A stretch of 64,000 bases of DNA from Pterobdella sp. o SKG-2022 (taxonomy: Eukaryota; Annelida; Clitellata; Hirudinida; Piscicolidae), in NCBI GenBank assembly GCA_964035795.1, contig OZ038321.1, forward strand, positions 12,117,093 to 12,181,092, in the 5' to 3' direction. Numbering within the stretch: position 1 is the stretch's first letter; each line of letters starts with the position of its first letter. Below, piece after piece: positions 37,501 through 49,500 of the stretch. The position numbers were made by a program, and so were the translations under genes. The notes under the pieces were generated by a model, which saw nothing but the letters and a program-made list of their open reading frames with translations, was not told the origin of the DNA and ran no database searches.

Positions 37501-40500
37501 CAGATGGGCTGAGCACAAGGCAAAAAATGGCACATCAGAACCTGCCAAACACATTTCCAGAAATCCCTCTTATGAATTCAAATGGAAAACACTGAGCAGA
37601 GCCCCAGATAATTGAAAAAAAAAAAAGAATTTTGGAAGCTTTTTTCATCAAAATGTTGAATCCATCAATCAACGACCATAGAGACATTATAAACCTTTTG
37701 TTATTTAGAAATGGAATTAAATAATTTTGCTGACTAATTCTTTGTTTAAAACTGTTATTTTTATTTTTTATTTTTCAATTTAATTTATTTTTTTATTTAT
37801 TTTTATTTTTATTTTATCTTTGGTCAGAATATAAACAACGGTGTCTTTGAATTCTAAAGTACTTGATAATGTTACTTTATTAACGAAAAGCTTTTTACTT
37901 AATATAATTACCTTTAGTGTTTAAATAATTTGCAGTATTTACTTCGGCTAAAGAAGATTATTATGTATTTCAAAAAGATATGGAACTGACTTCTAATGAA
38001 TTACGTACTGCTATGGTTGATAGACAAGTACGGAAACAAAATTACGTCATGTCACCGAACTGAAGACCGGATGCACTACTACTACTATGCATTAAAATTA
38101 ATAATTCTTTAGCTCACATTTTTCTGTTTTTTTTTTTTCTTTTTTTTCTCTTTTTCAAACTTCATCCATCACCTTTACTGACTTACTTCATCACCATCAT
38201 CCAATCTCTATCCTTCTTTTTTTGCCTTTATTATTCACACCAACAATTTTTTATAATCTTTTTTTTTCTCACAACCTGTCATTTTTAATCTTGTTGAACT
38301 TTTTTGAAAGCTTTTAAATATCTATCTTTTCCAAGTATTTCACCATTAGAAAAAATCTTTTAACTTTGTATCTATTTTTATTGTTTTTTTTCTCTAAATC
38401 ATTGAGAAAGCTTTTCACTTCCAATTGATTTTCTACGTTTATCTGACTCCATCTGGCTTTCGAGCAGCCCATTCTACTCATACTTGTTTTGAAAATTACT
38501 TATGTTTTAGGTTTTCGTCTTGATTTTTTTTTGCAAATCCTTTTAGTTAACGTTTCGAATTTTTATTTAACCTTTTTGGTTTTTCTTTTTCTTGGCTCAC
38601 TTCTCATATGTCTAAACGTTCATTCATCGTTACTTTTTACTAAATTCTTGTTTTTCTTTTCCGTTTCCCAGTGACCTTTGAAGGTCTTTTCATTTATTTA
38701 ATATATATTTCACCTTTTTCGTCTTGTCAAATTTTTCTATTTCCAGTCAGCTTTTCACTAATCATACTTAAATTTTTTTTCCCCTTCTTTCTTCTTTTTC
38801 TTCAATTTTCGAAAAACTAGCCATTTTTCTCAATTATTTTTTATTTCGGGTTTAAGCTATACATCTTCAACTTAATTCTTTTGAATACAATTTTTTGTAT
38901 CTCTCCAAGCTCAAATCTCTTTCCTCTTGATAATTTTTCCGACCTCACTTCTCACCCATCTTCACTATTCGCAGTTTTGGATTTGTTGTTGACTCTTTTT
39001 TTCAAACTTAAATGCTTCTTATAATTTTTTTATATCACTTCCGTCGGATCATACAGATCTCTTCTTATCTTGATGACATTTTTCTTAAAAGTCCTGTTCG
39101 CTCTTTTTGTTCTTTTCACTTTGAGTACTGTAGTCTTTCTTCTATGAACACCTTGAATCTACTCCTTTTCAAAGCTTTGAGTTTTACTCTTCACATCATC
39201 AACCTAAATAATCTCTTATCTTCTCAGCTTTAGTTATTTCTTAACTATCATTTTTTATTTTTTTTTATGCAAATAAAATTTTTATTTTTTTACTTTTTCT
39301 TATTTTTCTAATGCTTAATTACTTTCAAGTGTGTTGGTCTAAGATTTTTCACCCACTTTCAACTTTCTTAATCCATCCTCTCATTCTTTAGCTATATCAG
39401 ATTTTTTTTGCAGCATACTCTACCTCCTTAATCCAAATTCACTTTTTTCTATAGTTTTTTGAATTATATTTCCAAAACTTTTCCAAGCAGTTGCGAAAGA
39501 TGTCCCAAAAAAATTGTATTTACTCAGTTTAGACTTAAAACAACTCTGTATTATTTTTGAATAAAACTCTCTATAAGCCTTTCTTTACAATAATTGTACA
39601 ATTTTAAAAAAACTTTAGATAATGATTTTATGAAAATTTACTCGTTCGAAAAAGAATTCGATAAGTTAGATGACTTACATTCCAGAAATTTCACAAAACC
39701 ATAGGAAATAGTATTTTTTGAATTGAAGTTGATACTTTTTTGCCTAGAATGAGACGGAAAATCGATTTTAAACGAGCATTCAGTTGTATGAAAGGTATCA
39801 TAAGCTGCTAAAATGATTATTTTGTTTTCCTTGTTCCATCCTCGATTGCATCCTGAATCATTTAAATTTTAAAATAGTCAAACTTAAAAAAACACTTCAT
39901 TTTTTTCATTGACTATTTTATTCTCAACATAGGTTATTAACATTACTCACTATCATTTTCCAATGTATTGTAATTGAGACTGAAACCTTTACCGTGACCA
40001 GTTGTGGAAAATTTTATTTTCATTATGTTATAATCAGACGAAAAGTTTCTATTATTATATAATCTGCAACTATTTGTATAAACCGGAGAATCAGGAAACA
40101 TTCCTCCTTGGACCTTGTTGGATATAACATAAGATAAGCTTAGCAACTATTCAGAACTTATAACGCTTTTCATATTTTTTTTTTTTTGAAAAAAAATTTA
40201 AACATAAAATCTTTTTTTTTGAAGATTATAATCAAATTTTTCAAAAAGTTGTTTATAGTTTTATAATTTCTTAAATTTTATACTTGTTAAATTTAAAAAA
40301 TTTAAGTTTTTCATAAAAATAATTCATGTACTTGTTTAATGAAAAATATAATAGCTAACCATTAAATAATTTGCTGAGCAATCAATGTTTTCCAAATCGA
40401 AATCAGTTATATTTATTTCTACACGTTTCCCCAAAGGAGCTTTTATGATCCATTCGCAGACACGTTTACGGTTCAATGGATGCGGATAATTTGGAGACGT

Positions 40501-43500
40501 TATTACTCCATATGGCATAGATTGCTCTCCTCCACAAGCTGTTTATTGTATTTTTCAAATTTAATGTGAAAATTAAGTTCAAAATTTAAAGTTTTATAAT
40601 GTTTTCAACCTAGACGTAGAAAAATATTTTAACTTGATTCGAAATCTGCATTGAACTAACAAAGGTTTTCCTATATCAAAAAAATTACCTTCTGAGCTTG
40701 AAATATAATTCATTTTGAAGCCTTTAGAATTTCTATAGTTGTCAGACACAAACTTGATTAAAAGCACATTACTTGCTGATGTTAGATGTACTTTTGAAGT
40801 ACAAACTTCTGATATTATTGGACCTGTTGAAAAGTTTAAAAAATCAAACAATAGAAATACTTTTACTATTGCAAAAGTTATTCTTACAATTTTGACTATT
40901 GACTAATCGAAATAAAAAATCTGAAACAAAACATAAGCTTTATCTAACCAGTAGCGTTAAAATCTCGGAACACAAGTTTGTCATTGCAATCTTGGATATC
41001 CAGGTCTTCAAATGTTAATGTTATGTAATGGTTGAGTGGTACTTCAATAACCCAGTTACAAAGTTGATTCTCAGGGTAGTTCTGTGGATATCTAGGTGAT
41101 ACTATAGTACCTTGAGATTGAACATATTTACCACCACAAACACCTGAAGAATTTCAAATTATATTTATCTAACATTCTTTTGAAAATTTTTTAAAATCAA
41201 TATTTAAAAAACTGAAATATTTTTTATAAAAAGTCATTACAGTTTAATATTAAGCACATTCAAACCTTTTTTTAAATCTAATTTGAAGCCAGATGCATCA
41301 ACACTGAGATCAGAAATGAAACGTAGATAAAGAGAAGTTCCTAGAAAATATAAAAAAAATTTAAACTTTTGTGGATTTAGTGATAAAAAGCGTATTTATC
41401 AAAACGCTCCCAACTCCTAGAAGTTTCGCGGTTTTTAGCCTTGAATAAGCTAGTATTTCAATTATCTAGAACGTTCTTTTACGTAGCTTTATATATGCAA
41501 TAACTCACCAAAACTGAAATATTTTAGACTGTAAAAATATTTTTAATTTTTTTTTCTTGAATAAAGTTAGTTTTTACGGTATTACTTAACAAATGTATTT
41601 TTGTGTATCACTTAAGTGTATTTTTGGAGTTACTACTGATTAGGAGTTACAAACTGAAACACAACAATTAGTGCAGTCAACAGGATTCAACAAATTGGTT
41701 TTCAACAACAAAGCAAATTAACACAAGTTGATTATGAAGAGGTAAACCAATTAATAAAAACATGAGTGTTTAGTTGGAAAAATGCAACATCGACAGACTT
41801 GATCACCCTTTTGAAAAAACAAAAAAAACTTCAAATAGAAACAATACGAAATTTTGAGCAAAGCACCACAAAAAAAAAAAAACTTTGTTTTAAATTTTTT
41901 GCACTTGTTGGAGGTGGCTTGGACGATTCGAGCATAAGATCTGATGTTCTTTCGTTTTTTTTTATTTGATTCAGTTTCCAACTTGTGACCGGTGTATAGT
42001 TTAAAAGTCTGATAGTTTTTGAAGTACAAAAAGCTTAAGTTTTTAATCAGACTCTTGCAATATACGAGCAGCAAGCAAATCCGTTAACAAAACAGACACT
42101 ACCATTAGACATTAACAATTTATTATTATTATTATTAAGATTTTTATAGCGCACAGTCATCAATTCAAGATTGCTTCAAAGGCGCTCAAGGCTTGTAAGA
42201 GATTATGATTGGGGATGTTTATGGTATAAGTGAGTTTTCAAAAGTTTGCGAAAGTTCATGAGAGAAGGCGATGAGCGCAAGCTAGAAGGAAGTGAATTCC
42301 ACAGACGTGAAGCCTGGTGAGAGATAGAGTGACTAGTAAACAAACTTGAAGAAACACGTTGATGAAGCTGGAGACCAGAGTGCAAGGATCTGAGTAGTTG
42401 ACGTGTGTGTCTGATAGACAAAAGATCAAAAAGATAAGCAGGTTGTTCAAGCTTGAGAGTGCAGGCAATGAGCCAAAGTAATTTAAACTTGCATCTTTGG
42501 GAAACAGGTAGCTAGTGCAAACGATCAAAACAGTCGCTGGAAGATCTGAAATAATCAGTTTGAAGAGCCGTCTTGGCCGCGTGGTTTTGGAGGGCTCGAA
42601 GTTTGCATAAAAAATAGTTTAGCTGTCCGCAAAGGAGAGAATTACAATAGTCCAATCTGGAAAGAACTAAAGAGATGAAGAGGGCATTAGCAGTGGCATG
42701 AGGTAAGAATTTGCGTATTTGTTTTATGGCATGAATGTGAAAATTGGAAGATTGGATTATCTAAAAAATAAAATGAGCAAAGCTTAAAATTGAACCTAAA
42801 GTAACACCTAAGATTTTGAGCTTGGAAGCTATAGGAAGTGTGGTGCCGTCGAAGGTTATCACAGAAGGGGGATTGTATTTTGCTAAAAGACGATAGCTGC
42901 CGACAAAAAGCATCTCACTCTTGGTAGGGTTTAGTTTCAGTTGTCTTTGGGAAAACCAAGAGTTTAGAACGGAAAGACAAATGGATAGTTTAAGGAGAGT
43001 GGGGCTAGGATCTGGGTAAGAGACTCCGGCGAAAAGAGTGATGTCATCAGCGAACTGGTGAAAAAGCAAGTCGTGCTGTACAATAATGCTACACATGGGT
43101 GATGTATAAAGAGAGAAAATAATTGGTTCCAGAACGTAGGCTTGCGGCACGCCTGAGTTGAATGATGTAAGAAAAGAAGAGAAATTGTCTATTTTAACGA
43201 ACTGAGAACGTTGAGAGAGGTAAGAGCGAAACCAAGAAAGAGCGAGATCAGAAATATTGAAGTGTTTATTCAAAATATCAATTAAGATATTGTGATCGAA
43301 AGTGTCAAAAGCAGCAGAAAGGTCTAGCGAAACCAAAACGGCCGCATGTCCAGTAGCGCAGATGTTGCGAAGACTGTCAGTGAGGCGTAGGAGTGTGGTT
43401 TCTGTTGAGTGGTGCTTGCGATATGCTGATTGAAAGGAATTAAAATTAAGAGATGATGAAACGTGAGAAGTTATTCTGGAATGAACGAGTCTTTCGATAA

Positions 43501-46500
43501 TTTTTGAAATGGTGCTCAAGTTAGAAATAGGGCGGTAGTTCGAAGGAATGGTCGGGTCCAAATTGCCTTTCTTAAGCAAAGGGAGAACTTGTGCTGTTTT
43601 AAAGGAGGCAGGAAATATTGCTGGTGAAAAAGACAAGTTGGTAAGCTTAGAAACTATTGGAGCAAAGAGGTGAGAAAAACGTTTTAAAGTGGATGTGGGG
43701 ATTAAGTCTAATGGAGAAGCTTTGTTGGGTAAAGAGCAAATAAGCCTACTCACTTCTTCAATACTGACAAATGAAAAATAAGAGAGTGGTGTTCTATTGT
43801 CTGGTAGAATAGGGTCTGTTCAGCGCGAAATGGACGTTAGCAAAGATTTATAAATAAGAGCGATTTTCTTATTAAAAAAGCTACTAAAGGTATTCACAAA
43901 ATTGATAGTTTCTGAAGAGCTGCATGGCGGAGAAGGAGGGGATCTATTTAGGATGGAGTTAGCAGTTTTCCAAAAAAACTTTCGAGTTTGGTTTGACAGA
44001 TGCAAGCATGTTGTTAAAATAATCAGCACGGGATTTAAAGACGAGAGCGGGAGCAGTTTTACGAGATTCCTTGAGAGCAGCGAGAAGACTGGCTGGAACA
44101 GGCTTGGATGACCTTAACAATAAGGAAAATTTTCTCTCAAGTTTTCGTCTTTTTCTTTTGGCGGCAATGGCGTCAGTGGATAGCTTGTGATAGGAGTGAC
44201 TGCTGGAGCGAAAGATGTGGGTGCGAAAAGGAGCATGGTGGTCGATAAGTGTTTGAAAAGAGTTGTTCATTGTTGTAAGAAACTCTTCAACATTAGAAAG
44301 GTTAGTTAGTGTATTATGGATATGTCTGAGATCTTTCTCGAAGACAGCATCATCAAAGTTTTCAAAGAAGCGGGAAATTACAATGTGAGGTGGAAGGGGA
44401 AGAGGAGCGAGGTTGAGACTGCATAAAATAAGGTAGTGATCGGAGTCAAAAGTTTTTTTGCCGATGTCTTGTATAAAATGACTGTTAGGTTTTTGAGTAA
44501 TGATGTGGTCAAGGATGTTACCAAGTCTGTGGATGGGGAAGTCTATGTGCCGGACCAACTTGAGTTCACGTAAAAGAGCACTAAGCGGGTTGTCATGAGA
44601 TGTACAATTTGGGCTGTTGAAATTACCAGCCAATATAAAATTTGAAGAAAGGGATGAAACGTGAGCTCGCAGAAAAAATTGCCGGATTTTGGAAGACGGT
44701 AGATCACCGATAGAAACAAACAGTGTGACGAAAAAGACACTTTGGTTGTCAATGATTCAAAAGATGAATGGGACGGGGATTTAATGACATCCAATCTATT
44801 GAAGTTTCTGGAAATTACAGAAATACCTCAGCCTCGTTTGCCGATGGGTCGGTGAAAGTGCAAGACGTGAAAGCCATGAGACACTATGTCATATTTTGTG
44901 ACATTGTCTGCGTTTTCAGAAATCCAAGTTTCCGCCAAAGCAATGTCAATTTTAAAAGAATAGATAGTATCGAGCAAAATAGAAGACTTATTACAAGTAG
45001 ACCTAGGATTGAGAAGAGCAAATTTAGTAAACAAAAGCACATTGTGGACTTTAGGATGAGAGACTGACCGTCATTTCCAAGCCGTATGTCTCAACTTGAG
45101 TCGCACTTGTTGTCTATAAAGGGGACAAAAGGAGGATGATGTGACGTGGTCATGGCAAGAGCGCTTTGATTTAAAGCAGAGAGCTCAAAAGGAAGGAGAG
45201 GTTTTAAGGCAGTTGTCAGACGAATGGTCTTTGCCGCAGTGCACACATACTCTAGGATTGTGGCACTTAGTTATGTTTTGACAATTCAGACATCTAGTTG
45301 GATGGATGCAAGAGTAGAAAGGGAATTTTATGAAAGAATAATTTGATTCAAAGCTTCCTGTGGTTCAAAGATGATTCAAAGTTTTGAGCAACACATACCA
45401 AAAACTGCTGAGACTCACGAGGAGCTGGCAGCATGTACCCGACAAGACGCAGCTATTTGTGATTTTTTTTGATTATTTTCAAAAAACTCATTTGCTTTGT
45501 CAACAATGAAAAAGCTTTTAAAGCCTTCTTAGAAATGAACGACGTGGATTGAAATTAGTTGGCCTCGGTGACAATACGGGGAACAGCCTTGCAAACGCTA
45601 GATTTCTAAAGAAAATAACAAACATTGATTTAATAAATACAAAAACTATAATATAACGTCGCCAATTAATTAATGTGCAACAGTTTTGAAGTGGAGGTGT
45701 TATGGATTTAGTAATAAATTGCGCGTTTCACGACCACTTCTGAATTCTAGAGGTTTGGCGATGACTAGAATTTTTGTATAATTCAGTATTTTTTTATCAT
45801 TCTAGATAATGGCCACATGAGCACAAACAAACTATAGTTGAATTGATATACATGTTTTTTATTTACTTCCACTTGAATAAAATTAACAGTTTGTTTCTGT
45901 CTTATTATATTTAACCAGGGTGTGAACGAAGTGATTTCCGTAAAAAATAAAAAACTAAAAAGAATGAACATGAGCAATGATTTAAGAGATGTTAATTTTA
46001 TTTACCTGTAGATGTAATGGGTTCTGGTCTCACATTACCGCAATATATACCAATAAGTGGAGATTGAGAATCGTAGCCATCTCTTATTATTATTTTATCT
46101 TTGTGGCACAAAAGGCTGAAATTAATGAATGTATAGAAAAGTTAACAAAACTTTACCAGAATTTTTTTTAGTGAAAATGAACAACATAATATTATTTTTA
46201 TGTGATTTCCCATTGCTGAGCCGGTTATGAATTTGGTACCGAGCTTTTTTCAAAAGCCTAGAGCGACCAAAATCTAATTTTTTTGACTCCTTTTCAGCAA
46301 TTTTCATCATCATCATTCTATTTAGAGACCATTTTTTTCAGCAGAGGGTAGAGCCTTTTTGAAAATAAGTTTCTTCCACGTAAGGCGGTCGTGTGGGTCG
46401 ATTTCCGTCAAACTGAGCTTTGCCTGATCCTTCTTCAGCAACTCTTCTCATGTCATTTTTGGCCTACCAAGTCTCTCAACACCAACAACCTTGAATTTTC

Positions 46501-49500
46501 TGATTTTTGAGAGTCAACCTGAGCTGCGCACCACATGACCAAACCATCTCAACCTATGACAACGCAACGCCGATTCTATGTTCTAGATGCCAAGTTTCGC
46601 ATGCAATTTTTTTGCACTTATCCTGTCTTCAACCCTGGCTTTGCAAATCCATCGGATCATAACCAAGTCATTGCGCTTCAATCGGTTCAAAGAAGGTGTT
46701 ATTAGGCTCCAGGTTTTAGAAGAGTACAGCATCACAGCTCTAATGTACGTGTTGTAGATTTGATCTTGAGTTGTGAAAAGTAGATGAGGATTGGTGAGAA
46801 GTGGAAAATGTTGACAAAACTTACTCCAACCAGACCTGCATCTGGTGATTGAAGAAATTTCGCAGCCTTCCCCAACAGAAATCATGTCACCAAGATAACA
46901 AAAGTCAGTAAAAACTTCCAGCTTGTCATTACCTATTTAGACTTCAGTTATTTTCCTAACATCCACTGATCGTGCAGTACACAGACAACGAGCACAATGT
47001 TCTTGAAATAAAACCACTACCAAAAAAACTTGATTTTTGTACTGTTTTGAAAGATATATTAACGCCAATGAGTTTAGAATAATTTGTTATTGTTCCTAAG
47101 ACACCTATCACCACCGAAATTACTGTTGCTTTCCCCTTCTATAACCTGGATAATTCTCAGGCCACTTCTTGGTATTTTTCTCTTTTTTCTTTTTCTTTTA
47201 TTTTTGTTCAAATATTTCCTGGTATAGCTATGTCTTCATTTTTTCAGATCATTTTATGACAACTATGTCTGGGCGTCTTGCCTTGATTAATTTATCAACA
47301 TAAATGCTGAAATCCAATATTATTATAACTTTTTTCGTTTTCCATAATAATAACAATAAAAACAACAACAACAAAATAATAATAATAATAATTCTCATTC
47401 TGTAGTTCATAAAGAACAGATATTTCTTTTTTTAAATTTTCAATTTCATTTCTAGATTTTGATGGTTTTTTTGTTGTGATATTTTTCTTATTCCAGATTT
47501 AATTCCACATTTATGTTGAAGTATTTTAGAGGTACAATATATAAGTTGATTCAATTCGGTTAAATCATGGTTTAAAACTTTGCATATTTGTTTCAGGGCT
47601 TTATTTCCTATGATAAATAGCTTCCTCAATTTATTGGTTTGGTTGATTTTCATTAGGGGTTTTCTATCAGCTACAGGAATATTTTTAACAATGGATAATT
47701 CCTCTATTATTTCTTCTTTCAATGTAAAGATTTCAATTTGACTATTTTCAGTTTCTTCATTATCTTTTATATTACCACTTAGATTGGCGTTATTTATTAC
47801 ATTTTCTTCGCCCCCACCTATATTACCGCCAAAGTTAGTTTTGTTCATTATCTTTTCTTCCTCACCTTGTCACAACCCCTAACCATGCATGTTACCTCTA
47901 CGTTTTCGTCATTAACCATGTTGCTGCCCAATTTGACATTACTTGGTACCATTTCTCCGTTAAAACCTATATTGCTACAATCCTTAGTTTTTTTTTTCTT
48001 TTGCTTCACTATCACAAACTTCGTTAAAACCCTTTATATTGCATGTCATCTCTAACTTTTTACTACCACTTCTAATATTGCCAGCTTCAACATTATTCCT
48101 TAGATTTTTCCCCCATTAAACTTTATATTGCCCAGTTTAATTTTTTCTTTCATTTCATTTTCAACATCACATATCTTTTCGCAATCTTTTACCTTCATGT
48201 CAGGTTTGGTTTCAATTAAATCAGCTTTTGCTACTGCCTTTTTTTTAACATCCTTATTTTTATTTTCTGTATCTATATCATTCATAACCTGCTCTTTTAT
48301 TTGTATTAATTCAATATCTGTCAGCTTCTTATATCGAATAAAATATCTTTTTTGATTTGCCAATTTGTAAGCATTTAGTTTATCAAACTTATCGCTTATT
48401 TTATTTTGTGAGCACCATTTTGTATACGAATCATTAGCGTTTTTTCTTCCAGGCTTTTCTAAAGCATTATAATAACAATATATAACTTCCGCATTCTCTT
48501 GTCCATTCCTTTCTCTTTTGTTTTTGATTTGGTGTTGAACCAATAGAGCCAGATTTGGGAATAATCCCGCTTTGGTGTTCGTATGAGCTGTGATTTTGAA
48601 AAGAGTTAGACCTATTAGCATATTTTTCGCTCTCAGCCTGGTCCCTCGCTGAGGGGCGCGTCCCTTGTTCGACCGCGGGAAGGACAATGCAGGAAATTTT
48701 TTTATTATCATAAGAGCTAGTAGCTGTTTTCATCTTTATTTTTTCATAGATTTATATTGATTAAAATCTTCGGTCTTTTTATTGCTATTGCCAGCTCTCT
48801 CGATACTTCTTTCATAACTTATTTTATATTTTTTAATATTTTTTTGTATCCCCAATATCCTTATTAACACTTTTTCCATCATGAGCCAACATATTACCAT
48901 AAATTGCTGTACCATCATCATTTTCATTACCAATAGTATTAGAAGCCTCTAAGACCCAACTTTCGTTATGTTCTCTATCATCGATATGCGATTCATTTAT
49001 TTCGTGATCTTTTTTTCATTTACTATTTTATTTAAACCAAAATTTTCCGTCATTGTGTTTTAAAATAATTTTTAATTAATTCTCATTTATTTATATATCT
49101 AATTATTCAATTTTAATTAATTTCTTTGTTTGTCAATTTTCTTCTCTTTGGTCAAACATGGTCGTTTGGTCAGTAGCCATCTTTTTTTTCTTTTTGAAGA
49201 TTTAAAAACTTGAAATATCCTATTGAATGACGTGGTTTCAGATTTTATTTTCAACTTTGCAAATCTGTTTTTACAAATCGCTTTCTGATAATTTTATTTC
49301 AGAGTTTTCAGTGTTTTTTTGATGTTCGAAGAATCCTCTTGAAGCAATAACTTTAAATTTTTTCAATTAAAGAAGAACTGTATTTTTTAAAACTTTTCAA
49401 CCTATTTCCATTAAAAATTTCTCTTGAGTTTAGTTAGAAGTTCTATCAAAAATATCTACAGTCAACTGTTACAGCCAATCTTATTATTCTTATTTTTTCA

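Larger units (their letters stand above)
31953..41143 (-). other. CUB domains 13-17 of the window
   Basis: Exons: 40949-41143, 40689-40823 (domain 13); 40360-40538, 39951-40113 (14); 39679-39852, 35331-35471 (15); 35062-35180, 33918-34037, 32890-32991 (16); 32295-32467, 31953-32091 (17). Landmarks are [49 protein letters not shown] and [14 protein letters not shown]. Domain 15 lacks both cysteines of the second disulfide. The intron inside domain 15 (about 4.2 kb) houses the Penelope copy and a pyrimidine-rich tract. The intron after 33918 has a GC donor (Lys codon then G, then GCATAT), the only way to keep phase 1 into the next exon. Confidence 0.88.
42118..45560 (-). mobile_element. CR1-like LINE, nearly full length, decayed
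   Basis: Read on the minus strand, the element has in order an ORF1 end with zinc-knuckle cysteines (about 45360-45170), an APE-type endonuclease (about 45040-44350), a reverse transcriptase (44029-42761), a C-terminal domain (42528-42203) and a 3' end with (AAT)n near 42119-42138. The 5' limit near 45560 is approximate. Frameshifts break the ORF2 into at least six pieces. It lies sense-oriented in the intron between the second and third exons of CUB domain 12. Confidence 0.9.

Noticed and set aside
38489..39233. Open frames in the pyrimidine-rich tract as genes
   Set aside because: They consist of Phe, Leu and Ser from T/C runs, with no motif or splice context.
41751..42074. 107-residue minus-strand frame
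   Set aside because: It is dominated by A/T-tract residues (Lys, Phe) and lies between a CUB exon and the CR1 3' end without any recognisable motif.
45783..45977. 64-residue open frame on the minus strand as a possible CUB exon
   Set aside because: It has no CUB cysteines or motifs, and exon 46006-46115 joins exon 41266-41340 in correct phase without it.
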